A DNA stretch of 64,000 bases from Gemmatimonadaceae bacterium (GCA_036003045.1 DASYSS010000022.1:213871-277870); one strand, 5' to 3'. Shown: positions 41,702 through 50,759, counted from the stretch's first letter. The notes: generated from the letters alone by a model not told the origin. Translations and numbers: made by a program.

Positions 41702-42689
41702 TGGGGGCGGTGGAGTTCAGAGCACGAGAGTCGAACGTTAACCAGAACAGGGTGGGTCCGTGCTTCGCGAGATCCATGGCGACCTGAAACGCCTTGGCCG
41801 AATACGTCGCGTCGAGCTCGATACCGGCGGCGTCGTGCAGCCGCGCGGCCGCGACCGTCGCGCGCTCCGTCTCGCGCCCGTACGCGCCGCCGAAGGCGCC
41901 ATGCGCGACGTACATCGCCCTGCGTCCCGGGCGCGGTACGCGCCGCTGCACGAGTCCTTCGATGAGCCGCGCCGTGTCCGATGCGAGGCGGCGCGCGCGC
42001 GCACGCCGGCCGACGACGAGCGACACCACGCGAACACCGACGACGGTCGTTTTCAGCCCGGCGATCGCGAACGCGAGCGCGAGTCCCGCCGACGTCGCCC
42101 CCGTGCCGAACGGAACGACGACGCGCGCCGGCGCCGGGAGCGCGCGGGCCTGAATCTGATCGGCGAGCTCCAAGCCGGCGTTCACGTGTCCGAGCACTCC
42201 GAGCGGCGTCGCGCCGCCGGCGGCGATCCATCGCGCACCCTTCGCGCGGCGGCGACGCCACGCCCACGCGTACGCGCCGGCGATCGACCGGAACATCGGC
42301 GCTTCGTCGGCGACGCGGCTCGTGAGCTCGGAGATGCGCGTCGCGGTCGGATTCATCACTTGCCGCCAGCGCCCGACGGCGACGTGGGCGCCGAGGCGCC
42401 GGCCGTACGTGGCGACGGCGAGCACGTGCGTCGAACCCTCCGAGCCGACGGTGACGAGCAAGTCGTCGTGCAGCACGTTGCCGAGCAAAAACTCGAGCGC
42501 TCTCGCCTTGTTGCCCCCCATCGGATCGGCGAACGAGTCGTCGCGCTTGATCCACAGGTTGGCGTCGACCGACGGCACGTGTTCGACGGGCGTCGGTCCG
42601 CTCGACAAGACCACGCGCGGGACCGCCGCGAGCGCGGGGTATCGCCGAATCAGCGGTAGTACGGCGCCGGTTAAATTGCCAGCGTGCAT
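41679..42689 (-). CDS. PLP-dependent enzyme of the ACC deaminase / D-cysteine desulfhydrase family
   Basis: A 336-residue fold-type II PLP enzyme. Lys61 in MGGNKAR forms the Schiff base; VGSEGSTHVLAVA is the phosphate/substrate segment and PFGTGATSAGLALA the PLP-phosphate loop (GTGxT). The family includes ACC deaminase and D-cysteine desulfhydrase; neither can be chosen from sequence. The ATG overlaps the GTG of the divergent RNase D gene by six bases, which leaves no room for a leader on either side. Confidence 0.88.
   Translation of the reverse strand: MHAGNLTGAVLPLIRRYPALAAVPRVVLSSGPTPVEHVPSVDANLWIKRDDSFADPMGGNKARALEFLLGNVLHDDLLVTVGSEGSTHVLAVATYGRRLGAHVAVGRWRQVMNPTATRISELTSRVADEAPMFRSIAGAYAWAWRRRRAKGARWIAAGGATPLGVLGHVNAGLELADQIQARALPAPARVVVPFGTGATSAGLALAFAIAGLKTTVVGVRVVSLVVGRRARARRLASDTARLIEGLVQRRVPRPGRRAMYVAHGAFGGAYGRETERATVAAARLHDAAGIELDATYSAKAFQVAMDLAKHGPTLFWLTFDSRALNSTAPNDRERSS
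42671..42676 (+). promoter_or_regulatory. Possible -10 box TTAAAT for a leaderless RNase D transcript
   Basis: TTAAAT ends 7 bases before the GTG at 42684. If it is a -10 element, transcription would begin at or next to the start codon. No Shine-Dalgarno is seen upstream of either divergent start. Confidence 0.4.
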
Positions 42690-43847
42690 ACGCCCGTCTA
42701 TCTCGACACGCCGGAAACCGTCGACTCTTTTCTCGCCTCGATAAACGCCTCCGCCGGTTCAGTCGAATCGCGGAGCATCGCGCTGGACACCGAGGGTGCC
42801 AGCTTCCATCGATTCGTCGATCGAATCTACCTGCTCCAACTCTCGACCCGCGACCGCACGGCGATCATCGATCCCATACCCATCGGGCGGCCCTCCGAGC
42901 TCGGACGGATCCTCGAGGACCCCGGGATCGAGATCGTTTTTCACGACGCCGACTACGACCTGCGTCTTCTGCAACAAGACTACCAGTGGCAGGTCAGGAA
43001 CATCTTCGACACGCGCGTCGCCGCGCAGCTTCTGGGTCTTCGGGCGTTCGGCCTGGCCGCGTTGTTGGAGCGGTACTTCGGCGTGAAGCTCGACAAGAAA
43101 CACCAGCGCGCCGACTGGTCGATGCGCCCCCTCACCCAAGGGATGCTCGACTACGCCGCGCAGGACACGATCCACCTGCTCGAGCTCCGCGATCGTCTCG
43201 AGCGCGAGCTCGAGCGCGCCGGCAGGCTCGTCTGGGCGCGCGAAGAATTCGCCCTGCTCGAGGGAACGCGGTGGGCCGACGGCGATTCGGCGGACGCCTT
43301 CCTTCGCATCAAAGGCGCGCGCGACCTCTCGCGCCGGGAGCTCGCTGTGCTCCGCGAGCTCGTGCAGTGGCGGGATGGAGTGGCCGCCCAGCTCGACCGC
43401 GCGACGTTTCGCGTTGTCGGCAACGAGCAATTGCTCGAGATCGCCAAGCGGCAGCCGTCGTCGCCGGACATGCTGACGAGCATCAAGGGCGTTCCGCGCG
43501 GCATGATCGAGAGCCGCGGCCGGGAGATGACGGACGCCGTCGCCCGAGGGCTGACTGTTCCGGAGAACGCGCTCCCCAAGTTTCCGAAAGCGCCCCGCTG
43601 GGATCGCGATCCGGATTTCGACGTCCGCGTCGCCGCGCTCAAAACCGTGCGCGACACCACCGCGACTCGCCTGGATCTCGACCCGGGGGTGCTCTGCGCG
43701 CGCGATCGACTCGAGGCCGTGGCGCGCAAGAACCCGTCGTCACTCGACGAGCTGGCGGAAGTGCGCGAGCTCCGCGCGTGGCAGCGCGGCTTGCTCGGTG
43801 AGGATTTTCTAAAAGCCCTTCCTCGGCCCGCTCAGAGACCCATGTAG
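42684..43847 (+). CDS. rnd: Ribonuclease D
   Basis: A 387-residue 3'-5' exoribonuclease of tRNA maturation. DEDDy residues are all present: Asp35 and Glu37 (LDTEG), Asp92 (FHDADYD), Tyr157 and Asp161 (LDYAAQD), with spacing matching E. coli RNase D. An HRDC domain at about 218-298 (LSRRELAVLRELVQWRD) and a second helical HRDC-like part follow. The start is GTG without ribosome binding site. The last 16 bases overlap the convergent SufT-like gene. Confidence 0.93.
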   Translation: MHTPVYLDTPETVDSFLASINASAGSVESRSIALDTEGASFHRFVDRIYLLQLSTRDRTAIIDPIPIGRPSELGRILEDPGIEIVFHDADYDLRLLQQDYQWQVRNIFDTRVAAQLLGLRAFGLAALLERYFGVKLDKKHQRADWSMRPLTQGMLDYAAQDTIHLLELRDRLERELERAGRLVWAREEFALLEGTRWADGDSADAFLRIKGARDLSRRELAVLRELVQWRDGVAAQLDRATFRVVGNEQLLEIAKRQPSSPDMLTSIKGVPRGMIESRGREMTDAVARGLTVPENALPKFPKAPRWDRDPDFDVRVAALKTVRDTTATRLDLDPGVLCARDRLEAVARKNPSSLDELAEVRELRAWQRGLLGEDFLKALPRPAQRPM

Positions 43848-44251
43848 TTCCGCACGCGCGGCTCGATCCGGTCGGGTGTCCAGAACGGGGTCCAGACCAG
43901 GTTGAGCACCACGTCGTCGACTCCCGGAATCGCGCGCACCGCGCGCTCGATGTCGGTCATGATCTGCGGGCCCGCGGGGCACCCAGGCGACGTAAGCGTC
44001 ATGTCGATCGCCACGACGGCGTGGTCGACCCGTACCTCGTAGACCAACCCGAGGTCGATGATGTTCAGGTTGAGTTCCGGGTCTTTGACCTTTCGAAGCG
44101 CGAGCTTGACCTGATCCGGGCTGGGCGCGGCCTCAGGCGCTGCATCAGCGGCCTTTGTATCGGGCGCCGAAGCCGCCGACGCGCCGTCATGCGCCGGACT
44201 ATTGGGCTGCTCAGGGTTGGTGTCGTCTGTCCCGCTCATGAAGCGAAACAT
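43832..44251 (-). CDS. MIP18/DUF59-family Fe-S assembly factor (SufT-like)
   Basis: The ATG at 44251 follows AAAGG at 7 bases and gives 139 residues; an in-frame start 84 bp upstream is less likely. After an Ala/Pro-rich linker (residues 1-50) the DUF59 domain spans about 50-135: VKDPELNLNIIDLGLVYEV and the reactive-Cys loop TSPGCPAGPQI. The family supports maturation of iron-sulfur proteins. Many Fe-S proteins are encoded nearby, but no suf genes are in the window. Confidence 0.9.
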   Translation of the reverse strand: MFRFMSGTDDTNPEQPNSPAHDGASAASAPDTKAADAAPEAAPSPDQVKLALRKVKDPELNLNIIDLGLVYEVRVDHAVVAIDMTLTSPGCPAGPQIMTDIERAVRAIPGVDDVVLNLVWTPFWTPDRIEPRVRNYMGL

Positions 44252-44371
44252 CGAGGCGCCTTTCGGGCCGAGCAAGCCTCGAGAGCGGTCTCCAGCGGCG
44301 AAACACCGGAGTCGTGGGGTCTGCACCACGGTCATCCCGGTGTTCGGCCCCTCCCCCGACGAACGGCCGCC

Positions 44372-45811
44372 TCAAAACTGGAAGTAGATGAACGGGCTCC
44401 GGTGGAGCGGAATGAACAGATAGAGGATCAGCAGCCAGGCCGTCGCGAGAAACGCACTGACGTAGAGCGGAAGTCCTGCTGTAGCGTACGCTGGGACCCC
44501 GGTGTGCCTGTCGTCGCTCTTCTGGGGCCGCTCACCGTGGAAGACGCCCACGGCGTGCGCCCCGGCGAGCAGGAGCGCAAAGAGGTACGCGGGCATGTAC
44601 GTCCATGCGACTCCGCCCGGCGCCAGACCGGCGAGCTTGCGCAGAATCGTCCACGCAACCTCGAAGTTCGGTGAGCGGAAGAAGATCCAGCAGAACGACA
44701 CGAATGACATCGTGGCGAGCCAACCGAGCGCGCCCGCGACTGGGCCGTTGCCGCGTGCGACCCACGCGGCCGACCTGCGCTCGAGCCAGAACTTATGGAC
44801 CGCCAACCCAACGCCGTGCAGTAGTCCCCACACGACGAACGTCCAGTTGGCGCCGTGCCACAGGCCGCCGAGGAGCATCGTGATCATGAGATTGACGTAC
44901 GTCCGCGCGCGTCCGCGACGGTTTCCACCGAGCGGGATGTACAGATAGTCGCGCAGCCACTCCGACAACGTGATGTGCCAGCGCCGCCAGAATTCCGTGA
45001 TCGACCGCGAGAGATAGGGCATCGCGAAATTCGCCGGCAGGTCAAACCCGATGATCCGCGCGACGCCGACCGCCATGTCGGAGTAGCCCGAAAAGTCGCA
45101 GTAGATCTGAATCGAGTAGCTGATTACCGCAACGAAGACCGCCGATGGTGAGTAGAGCGCCGGCTTGGCGAAGACGAAGTCGACATACGTGGACAGGCGG
45201 TCGGCGATCAGCATCTTCTTCGTCACGCCGAGCAGTATGATTCGCATCCCGGACATGGTCCGGTGCCAGTCGAGGCGAATCGGCCGTTCCATTTGCGGCA
45301 ACAGGACCGAAGCCCGCACGATGGGCCCCGCGACCAGCTCCGGGAAGAACGACACGAACATCGCGTAGCGCCACCAGCTGCGACACGCACGCAGCCGGCC
45401 GCGATACACGTCGATCGTGTAGCTCATCGTCTTGAACGTGAAGAACGAAATCCCCACGGGAAGTACGATGTCGAGCGGCGCCGTACGCACGTGCAACAGG
45501 CTCGCGACGGTGTCGATGAAAAAGTTGGCGTACTTGAAGTAGACGAGAACGCCGAGATTCACGGCGAGGCTCAGCACCAGCCACTGTCGGCGTGCCCGCG
45601 GCTCCGCCGTGTCCTCCATTCGAACGGCGCACGCGTAGTCGACCAGGCTCGGAATCGCGAGCACGAGCAAGAATCGCGGCGTGCCCGCGCCGTAGAACAC
45701 GACGTTGGCGACGAGCAGCAGGGCGAGGCGAGCAGCTTGCGTGGGCATGATCGCCAGGCCGACCAACACCGCCGCGAAGAAGACGACGAACTGATATGAG
45801 ACGAAGGACAT
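44372..45811 (-). CDS. MBOAT-family O-acyltransferase (AlgI/DltB type)
   Basis: A 479-residue polytopic protein with about 10-11 membrane helices. The MBOAT signature ITEFWRRWHITLSEWLRDYLYIPLGGNRRG and the catalytic-His motif GGLWHGANW (about residue 320) are intact. It moves acyl groups from the cytoplasm across the membrane for O-acylation of a cell-surface polymer. The gene begins 3 bp after the SGNH gene, as in alginate-type acetylation pairs, but no polysaccharide genes are present. Confidence 0.92.
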   Translation of the reverse strand: MSFVSYQFVVFFAAVLVGLAIMPTQAARLALLLVANVVFYGAGTPRFLLVLAIPSLVDYACAVRMEDTAEPRARRQWLVLSLAVNLGVLVYFKYANFFIDTVASLLHVRTAPLDIVLPVGISFFTFKTMSYTIDVYRGRLRACRSWWRYAMFVSFFPELVAGPIVRASVLLPQMERPIRLDWHRTMSGMRIILLGVTKKMLIADRLSTYVDFVFAKPALYSPSAVFVAVISYSIQIYCDFSGYSDMAVGVARIIGFDLPANFAMPYLSRSITEFWRRWHITLSEWLRDYLYIPLGGNRRGRARTYVNLMITMLLGGLWHGANWTFVVWGLLHGVGLAVHKFWLERRSAAWVARGNGPVAGALGWLATMSFVSFCWIFFRSPNFEVAWTILRKLAGLAPGGVAWTYMPAYLFALLLAGAHAVGVFHGERPQKSDDRHTGVPAYATAGLPLYVSAFLATAWLLILYLFIPLHRSPFIYFQF

Positions 45812-45814
45812 TCG

Positions 45815-46921
45815 CTACCGAACCTCGCCGGCGAATGTCTGGGGGGGTCGTCGGTGCAGCAGCTTCCACATTTCGGCGCCGACGACCGCGTGGCCCGCCG
45901 GATTCAAATGGCCGTTGCCCGGCGTCGTATTGAAGAATCCATGGGCGATGATGCCCGAACGACGTGCCGCGAGCATGGCGGGCCGCGTCGTTACACAGCG
46001 AACCTGCTCCCTCGCGCACGCATCGAGCAGCCGGCGCTCGATCGTCGCCGGCCTGACGCCGTCGTCGACCCCCAGCTCGGCCAAGTAAACGAGCGACAGG
46101 CGAGGTCCGAACTTGGCCGCCAAGGCGCGCACGACCGCATCGGGCAGCATCGCGAGTTGAAGAGAATCGGGAAGCACATCCGCGTCAGCAGGCGCCGAGC
46201 CCGCGCCGACGTCGACTCGTGACTTGGCTGCCGCGGCGCGCGCCTGGCGCCACTGGAGTCTCCATGTGCGTTCCGCGAGAAGTGCCAGGAGGACTGACCG
46301 GCGCGGAGGCCCGGGAATCGCAACGGGCGGCGCGGGGAGAATCTGGAGGTCCCCCGAGGAGAGCACTTGCAGGCGGGGGGACGCCTCATGCAACGCGTTG
46401 TGGTCGAAATCGTTGTCGCCGAGGGCGATCACGACTTCGGCCGGATTCCAGCGCCGAATCACCGAATCGGCTTCCAGCAGGTAGCGAGATGGAGAAGCGC
46501 CGGTCCACCCGTACTGCCGAACATTGAGCGCGACGCCGGCCGCGCGCGCGTCACGCTCGAGGTACGAGCCCATGGTCTCATGGTCGGCCACCGCGGCGGC
46601 AACGACGTACGAGTCACCCAATAGAACGACCGTCGGCGCGCCAGGAATTGAAGGGTTCCCCGTGAGACGGGCACCGGCCACCGAAAATCGCGCGAGCGAC
46701 ACGCCCTCGCCGAGCTGACGGCGGACGAGCGTGTCTCCGAACAGCGAGTCCGACTCGATATTGGGCGTCGGCGGTCCTTGTGCCGAGGCGAAGAGACGCA
46801 ACGCGACTTCCATCGCCACCGCCGCGCCAACAACGCCAAGGGCGAGGGACGAAACTTGTCGCACAAGGCGCGCGGTCACGGCGAACCAGCGTGCGCCAGC
46901 CAGTCGGCCGCGATAGGGCAC
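45815..46921 (-). CDS. Membrane-anchored SGNH-hydrolase-like protein, MBOAT partner
   Basis: A 368-residue protein (GTG start) with one N-terminal membrane helix (about 22-45) and a periplasmic SGNH domain: block I VVLLGDSYV (Ser104), block III ALGDND (Asn170) and block V GHLNPAGH near residue 343. The Asp normally three residues before the catalytic His is Gly in TPGNGHLNP, so the triad is changed. Directly upstream of the MBOAT gene by 3 bp, it likely transfers the acyl group to the final glycan, like AlgX/AlgJ or PatB. Confidence 0.82.
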   Translation of the reverse strand: MPYRGRLAGARWFAVTARLVRQVSSLALGVVGAAVAMEVALRLFASAQGPPTPNIESDSLFGDTLVRRQLGEGVSLARFSVAGARLTGNPSIPGAPTVVLLGDSYVVAAAVADHETMGSYLERDARAAGVALNVRQYGWTGASPSRYLLEADSVIRRWNPAEVVIALGDNDFDHNALHEASPRLQVLSSGDLQILPAPPVAIPGPPRRSVLLALLAERTWRLQWRQARAAAAKSRVDVGAGSAPADADVLPDSLQLAMLPDAVVRALAAKFGPRLSLVYLAELGVDDGVRPATIERRLLDACAREQVRCVTTRPAMLAARRSGIIAHGFFNTTPGNGHLNPAGHAVVGAEMWKLLHRRPPQTFAGEVR

Positions 46922-47217
46922 TTGCTATGAAGTCATGCGTTTAGACGACTCTTATGCCTTTTGACGATACCCGGCGAGGAACCGTCACGGATGCCCACAG
47001 ACCGAGTTTCGGTTGCGCATTGCTTCGGGCGTTCTGTCAGCCGACGCACATTTTCGTAAGCACCGAGGCTCGGGTAGTCCTCCGGTGCTCCCAAGCCCGC
47101 CGGCGGCGGGTTACTACGTCATTTGGCGCATGGTCCCGGGCGCCCGGCGACCCGATCGTATGTGCGGCAAACACGCGGTTTCCCGGTTTCCGGCCTCCCA
47201 CGATCTCGGCCAGACCC

Positions 47218-48384
47218 ATGTCCAAACTCGAGACCCTTCTCCTGCTCGCCGCGACGGCCTCTTCGCTCGCCGCCCAGCGCCAATCCGGTGTCGAGGTCTC
47301 GGGAATCCCGGCGCTGAACTTCGACGCCGACGAAGGCTTCGGGTACGGCGCGATCCTCGCGCTCTACAAGTACGAGCCCCGGTCCGCGACCTACCGGTGG
47401 ACCGTGCAACCGACGGTCTTCATGACCACCCGCGGGCGGCGCGACTACACGCTCTTCTTCGATTCGCCGTCCACGGACGCGAGACCGTGGCGCCTCACCG
47501 CGTACGCCGGCCGCGAACAGCAACTGGCCGCGCCGTACTACGGAGTCGGCAACGAGACGGCATACGACGCCGCGCTCGAGACCGGCGCCACACGCTACTA
47601 CTATCGCTACGGCCTCGATCGCCTTCGCGCCTCGGCAGACGTCCAACACACGCTCGGCACACCGTCGCTTCGCTACCTCGTCGGCGTCGGCGCCTCGTCG
47701 GAAACAGTCGATCTCACGCCGTTCGACAGTGGCTCGACGCTCATCGAGAGCGACATGAACGGCAGGCAACCCGCCAGCCGCCGAACGAATTACGTGCGCG
47801 CCGGACTCACGTGGGACACGCGCGATCGTGAGATCGGAACCACTTCGGGCACCTGGGCGGACGTTCTCGTGCAGCGCGTCGACTCCAAGCTCGGCGCGTC
47901 GTGGAACTACACGCGCTGGACCGCCAGCGCGCGACACTACCAGCCACTCGGCGGCCGCGTCACGCTCGCCAATCGACTGGTGCTGCAGAACACGATCGGC
48001 GACGTCCCGTTCTACTCGCTCGCCGAACTTCCCACGGCTCAGAAGTCGCAAGACGGACTCGGCGGCACGAGCAGCATTCGAGGAATCCCCAAGGACCGCT
48101 ACGTGGGAAAGGGAGTACTCGTGTCGAACAACGAGCTACGATGGCGCGCTGCGGAATTCGGCCTGATCGGGCGCCCGTCATCGCTCGTTCTGAGCGGATT
48201 CGTAGACGCGGGCCGCGTGTGGGCCGACGGCGTCGATCTGTCGACGGCGCTCCGCGAGCTGCACAGCGGCTATGGCGGCGGAGCACGACTCTCCTTCGGG
48301 CCGAGCTTCGTGATCTCGACGGACGTAGGCCACTCATCGCAATCGACGGCGGCGATATACATCGGGCTCGGGTACCTCTTCTAG
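47218..48384 (+). CDS. Omp85-superfamily outer-membrane barrel without POTRA domains
   Basis: The ATG at 47218 gives 388 residues with signal peptide cleaved after SLAAQ (residue 20). The mature protein starts directly with beta strands (GVEVSGIPALNFDADEGFGYGAILALYKYEPR) and ends with GLGYLF, a C-terminal aromatic typical of barrels. Alternate aromatic/polar strands and the SIRGIPKDRYVG loop resemble the VRGY motif of the bacterial surface antigen domain. There is no POTRA domain. Role could be passive channel or assembly accessory. The 296 bp upstream carries no gene I can support. Confidence 0.82.
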   Translation: MSKLETLLLLAATASSLAAQRQSGVEVSGIPALNFDADEGFGYGAILALYKYEPRSATYRWTVQPTVFMTTRGRRDYTLFFDSPSTDARPWRLTAYAGREQQLAAPYYGVGNETAYDAALETGATRYYYRYGLDRLRASADVQHTLGTPSLRYLVGVGASSETVDLTPFDSGSTLIESDMNGRQPASRRTNYVRAGLTWDTRDREIGTTSGTWADVLVQRVDSKLGASWNYTRWTASARHYQPLGGRVTLANRLVLQNTIGDVPFYSLAELPTAQKSQDGLGGTSSIRGIPKDRYVGKGVLVSNNELRWRAAEFGLIGRPSSLVLSGFVDAGRVWADGVDLSTALRELHSGYGGGARLSFGPSFVISTDVGHSSQSTAAIYIGLGYLF

Positions 48385-48387
48385 GAA

Positions 48388-48440
48388 GGCGCTACAGCAA
48401 CAGCAGCCTCGAGCAGCAGCTTTGAGCGGCAGCTGCGAGC
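48388..48440. repeat. CAGCAG/AGCTGCGAGC degenerate repeat
   Basis: Just after the barrel gene: CAGCAACAGCAGCCTCGAGCAGCAGC and AGCGGCAGCTGCGAGCC. Second member of the AGC family also found at 39779. Confidence 0.7.
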
Positions 48441-48463
48441 CAAAAACTTGCCGCGGAAAAGAA

Positions 48464-48490
48464 AAACGGCGACGCTGTGCGTCGCCGTTT
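48464..48490 (-). terminator. Rho-independent terminator of the beta-lactamase-like gene
   Basis: A perfect 12-bp stem AAACGGCGACGC / GCGTCGCCGTTT with a 3-nt loop. On the minus strand it follows the gene stop at 48518 and runs into TTTTTCTTTTCC. On the plus strand it can also end the barrel transcript (GTTTGTTGTT). Confidence 0.9.
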
Positions 48491-48500
48491 GTTGTTCAGT

Positions 48501-48522
48501 TCCACCGGTCCACTGGTCTACC
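48501..48522. repeat. GGTGGACCGGTGG-type repeat at the gene end
   Basis: On the minus strand the stop codon continues as TAGACCAGTGGACCGGTGGA, a short member of the GGTGGAC family overlapping the stop. Confidence 0.7.
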
Positions 48523-49822
48523 GCTTCGTCGAGCTCTTCTTCGCCGTCGAAGCACTCGGCTTCTTCGTCACCTTCTTCTTCGAGTGGTGACGCGTCGTGT
48601 GGATCGGGCGATTCCAGCCGACGGCCTTGTCGGCGCGGAAGCTGGCCGGCATGGCGGGAGGCGTGCCGTAGTCCGTCACGGCCAGGGCGGCGGCGTCGGA
48701 GAGGTCGGCGCGGATGTCGGCGATGACCTTCGCCGGCCGCTTCGCCCGCGCCTCGTGTACCCGATTCGTCAACAGGATGACGAACATGTCGCGGTCGGGA
48801 TCGATCCACATCGACGTACCGGTGAAGCCGGTATGGCCGTACGCATCCTCGCCGAGGTGATCGCCGCAGCTGCCGGCCCCGTCGCAAGTGTCCCATCCGA
48901 GCGCGCGCGAGCCTGCCGCCCGCTTGGTGAACAGCGCGACGGTCGAGTCGGCGAAGAGACGCGTGCCGTTGTACTCGCCGCCGTTGAGCATCATCTGCGC
49001 GAACACGGCGAGGTCGTTGGCGGTGCTGAACAGCCCGGCGTGTCCGGCGACGCCGCCGAGCGCGAAGGCGTTCTCGTCGTGGACTTCACCCTGAAGCGGG
49101 TAACCGCGCGGGGGCGCGACTTCGGTCGGCGCGACGCGCGACTTGAGCGAATCGGCCGGGCGGAAGCCCGTGTCCGTCATGCCGAGCGGTCCGAACACGC
49201 GCTCCTGCAGAAACTTGTCGAGCGGCTCGCCGGCCGCGGCTTCGACGACGAAGCCGAGCATGTCCGCGCCGAGGTCGGAATACTCGTAGCAGCGCCCAGG
49301 TTCACAGCCGAGCGGCGTTTGGATGACCGCTTCGCGCGCTTCGGCCGGGGAGCTGGCTATGCGCCAGAGGTCGCGGCCGGCGGGCAACCCCGAGCGGTGC
49401 TCGAGAAGCATCCGAACGGTGACTTTGTCTTTGTCGCCGCCCGCAAACTCGGGGACGAATTTCGAAACCGGATCGTCGAGCGCGACCTTGCCCTCGTCGA
49501 ACAGGATCATGAGGGCGGAGGTCGTTCCTACGACCTTGGTAAGCGAAGCGAGGTCGTAGATGGTCCGGTCGGCGCTCACTGGAGTGCTTCCGCGCTCCCA
49601 GCTCAGCTTCCCGAAGCCCTTTTCCCACACCGCGGCGCCCCGTCGGCCGACGACGACGGCCGCACCGGGATATCCACCGGCCGAAATACCTCGCTGGACG
49701 ACGCGGTCGACGACCGCGAGGCGCTGGCTGGACATGCCAACGGCCTTGGGCGCCTTCACTGGAAGGCCGCCGCCATCGTGCACGAGGAGGGTGGTGACGA
49801 GAAGGAGAAGCACTGACGACAC
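48518..49822 (-). CDS. Serine beta-lactamase-like hydrolase (class C / esterase family)
   Basis: A 434-residue exported enzyme (GTG start, hydrophobic MSSVLLLLVTTLLV). The active-site serine is Ser93 in SLTK, the second motif is Tyr181 (YSDLG) and the third is HTG near residue 345 (YGHTGFTGTSMW), all as in class C beta-lactamases, EstB-type esterases and DD-peptidase relatives. A Cys pair (CEPGRC) may be a disulfide. The last 35 residues are Lys/Ser/Thr-rich (SKKKVTKK...KKSSTKR), possibly a wall- or polyanion-binding tail. It need not hydrolyse antibiotics. Confidence 0.9.
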   Translation of the reverse strand: MSSVLLLLVTTLLVHDGGGLPVKAPKAVGMSSQRLAVVDRVVQRGISAGGYPGAAVVVGRRGAAVWEKGFGKLSWERGSTPVSADRTIYDLASLTKVVGTTSALMILFDEGKVALDDPVSKFVPEFAGGDKDKVTVRMLLEHRSGLPAGRDLWRIASSPAEAREAVIQTPLGCEPGRCYEYSDLGADMLGFVVEAAAGEPLDKFLQERVFGPLGMTDTGFRPADSLKSRVAPTEVAPPRGYPLQGEVHDENAFALGGVAGHAGLFSTANDLAVFAQMMLNGGEYNGTRLFADSTVALFTKRAAGSRALGWDTCDGAGSCGDHLGEDAYGHTGFTGTSMWIDPDRDMFVILLTNRVHEARAKRPAKVIADIRADLSDAAALAVTDYGTPPAMPASFRADKAVGWNRPIHTTRHHSKKKVTKKPSASTAKKSSTKR

Positions 49823-50162
49823 CTACGGGTTGAGGCCCAACAAAGCGTCAACGACGTCGTCCGGAATGCGGCGAGGTCGCGGCAACCAGCTACGGATTGT
49901 CTTTTCTCCTAGTATCGGCTCTAGGCAGGTACACCGGGTTAAGCCGACAAAGGTGGGGTACGTCACAATTGCCTGAATGTTCCGCGGACGCAAGGGTGCA
50001 ATTTGACGTATTGTACCGTTTCGTCGCAGGACGACAGGTTATTCCGGGATGTAACGGCCGCGCTTCGAGTTGAGTGGCACTCGAAGCAGTCAAAGACGAG
50101 GCTGGCAGACACGCGCGGATTCGTAAACCTTCGGCCATCCGCACGTGACCTATTCTTCGGAA
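49823..50162. other. Promoter region between hydrolase and ECF sigma genes
   Basis: No gene seen in 340 bp. It should carry promoters for the divergent hydrolase and sigma-factor genes. The one clear structure is the inverted repeat at 49995-50017. AT content is higher than in the neighbouring genes around 49,900-50,050. Confidence 0.5.
49995..50017. promoter_or_regulatory. Inverted repeat GGTGCAAT-N7-ATTGTACC
   Basis: Arms match in 7 of 8 bases, with TTGACGT between them. The symmetry suggests a dimeric repressor site, and TTGACG inside looks like a -35 element, though I find no matching -10 at the right distance. About 146 bp upstream of the sigma-factor start. Confidence 0.45.
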
Positions 50163-50759
50163 ATGGACCAGGAACTCCTCACCATTCGGCGGGCCATCAA
50201 CGGCGATGAGGCCGCGCTCCGGGCGCTGTGGACCCGGCACGCGCCGCACATCGACCTGGTCGTTCGCCGGCTGGTCGGGTCCGATCACGATCTGGCGGCC
50301 GACATCGCCCAGGAAGTCTGGATTCAGATCTTCCGCGCGCTGCCGAGCTACCGAGGCGACGCCCAGTTCGGCACGTGGGCGCATCGCATCGCCGTCAATC
50401 GGACGCTGAACGCGCTTCGGAAGACGCGGCGGCTGGCGTCGATCGAAACCGAGGTCGAGGAGGACAGCGCGGTGAGCGAACCGGACACGGACCGTTCGTT
50501 CGTCGCGCAGTCGATCGGCGAGGCCGCGGCCAAGCTGTCGCCGGGAGCGCGGACGGTGTTTCTGATGCACGATGTCGAGGGGTATACGCACGAAGAGATC
50601 GCCGCCGAATTGGGAATCACCACCGGCGGGTCCAAGTCACAGTTGTTCAAAGCCCGTACCAAGCTGCGCAAACTGCTCGCCCACCTGGTCGAGTCGGATG
50701 CGATTAGAGATATCAGATTATTGAGCAAGGAAGCCGATCATGCCTCACCTGTCACCTGA
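50163..50759 (+). CDS. ECF-type RNA polymerase sigma factor
   Basis: ATG 50163 is preferred over GTG 50145; neither has a strong ribosome binding site. The 198-residue protein has sigma-2 (about 10-80: DLAADIAQEVWIQIFRALPSYRGDAQFGTWAHRIAVNRTLNALRK) and sigma-4 (115-170: LSPGARTVFLMHDVEGYTHEEIAAELGI) and no further domains. It directs transcription of a stress regulon, probably including itself. The anti-sigma gene overlaps its end by 20 bases. Confidence 0.95.
   Translation: MDQELLTIRRAINGDEAALRALWTRHAPHIDLVVRRLVGSDHDLAADIAQEVWIQIFRALPSYRGDAQFGTWAHRIAVNRTLNALRKTRRLASIETEVEEDSAVSEPDTDRSFVAQSIGEAAAKLSPGARTVFLMHDVEGYTHEEIAAELGITTGGSKSQLFKARTKLRKLLAHLVESDAIRDIRLLSKEADHASPVT

Noticed and set aside
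46954..47217. 88-residue N-terminal extension of the barrel protein
   Set aside because: Would place the signal peptide inside the chain; the ATG at 47218 is followed by a normal signal sequence.
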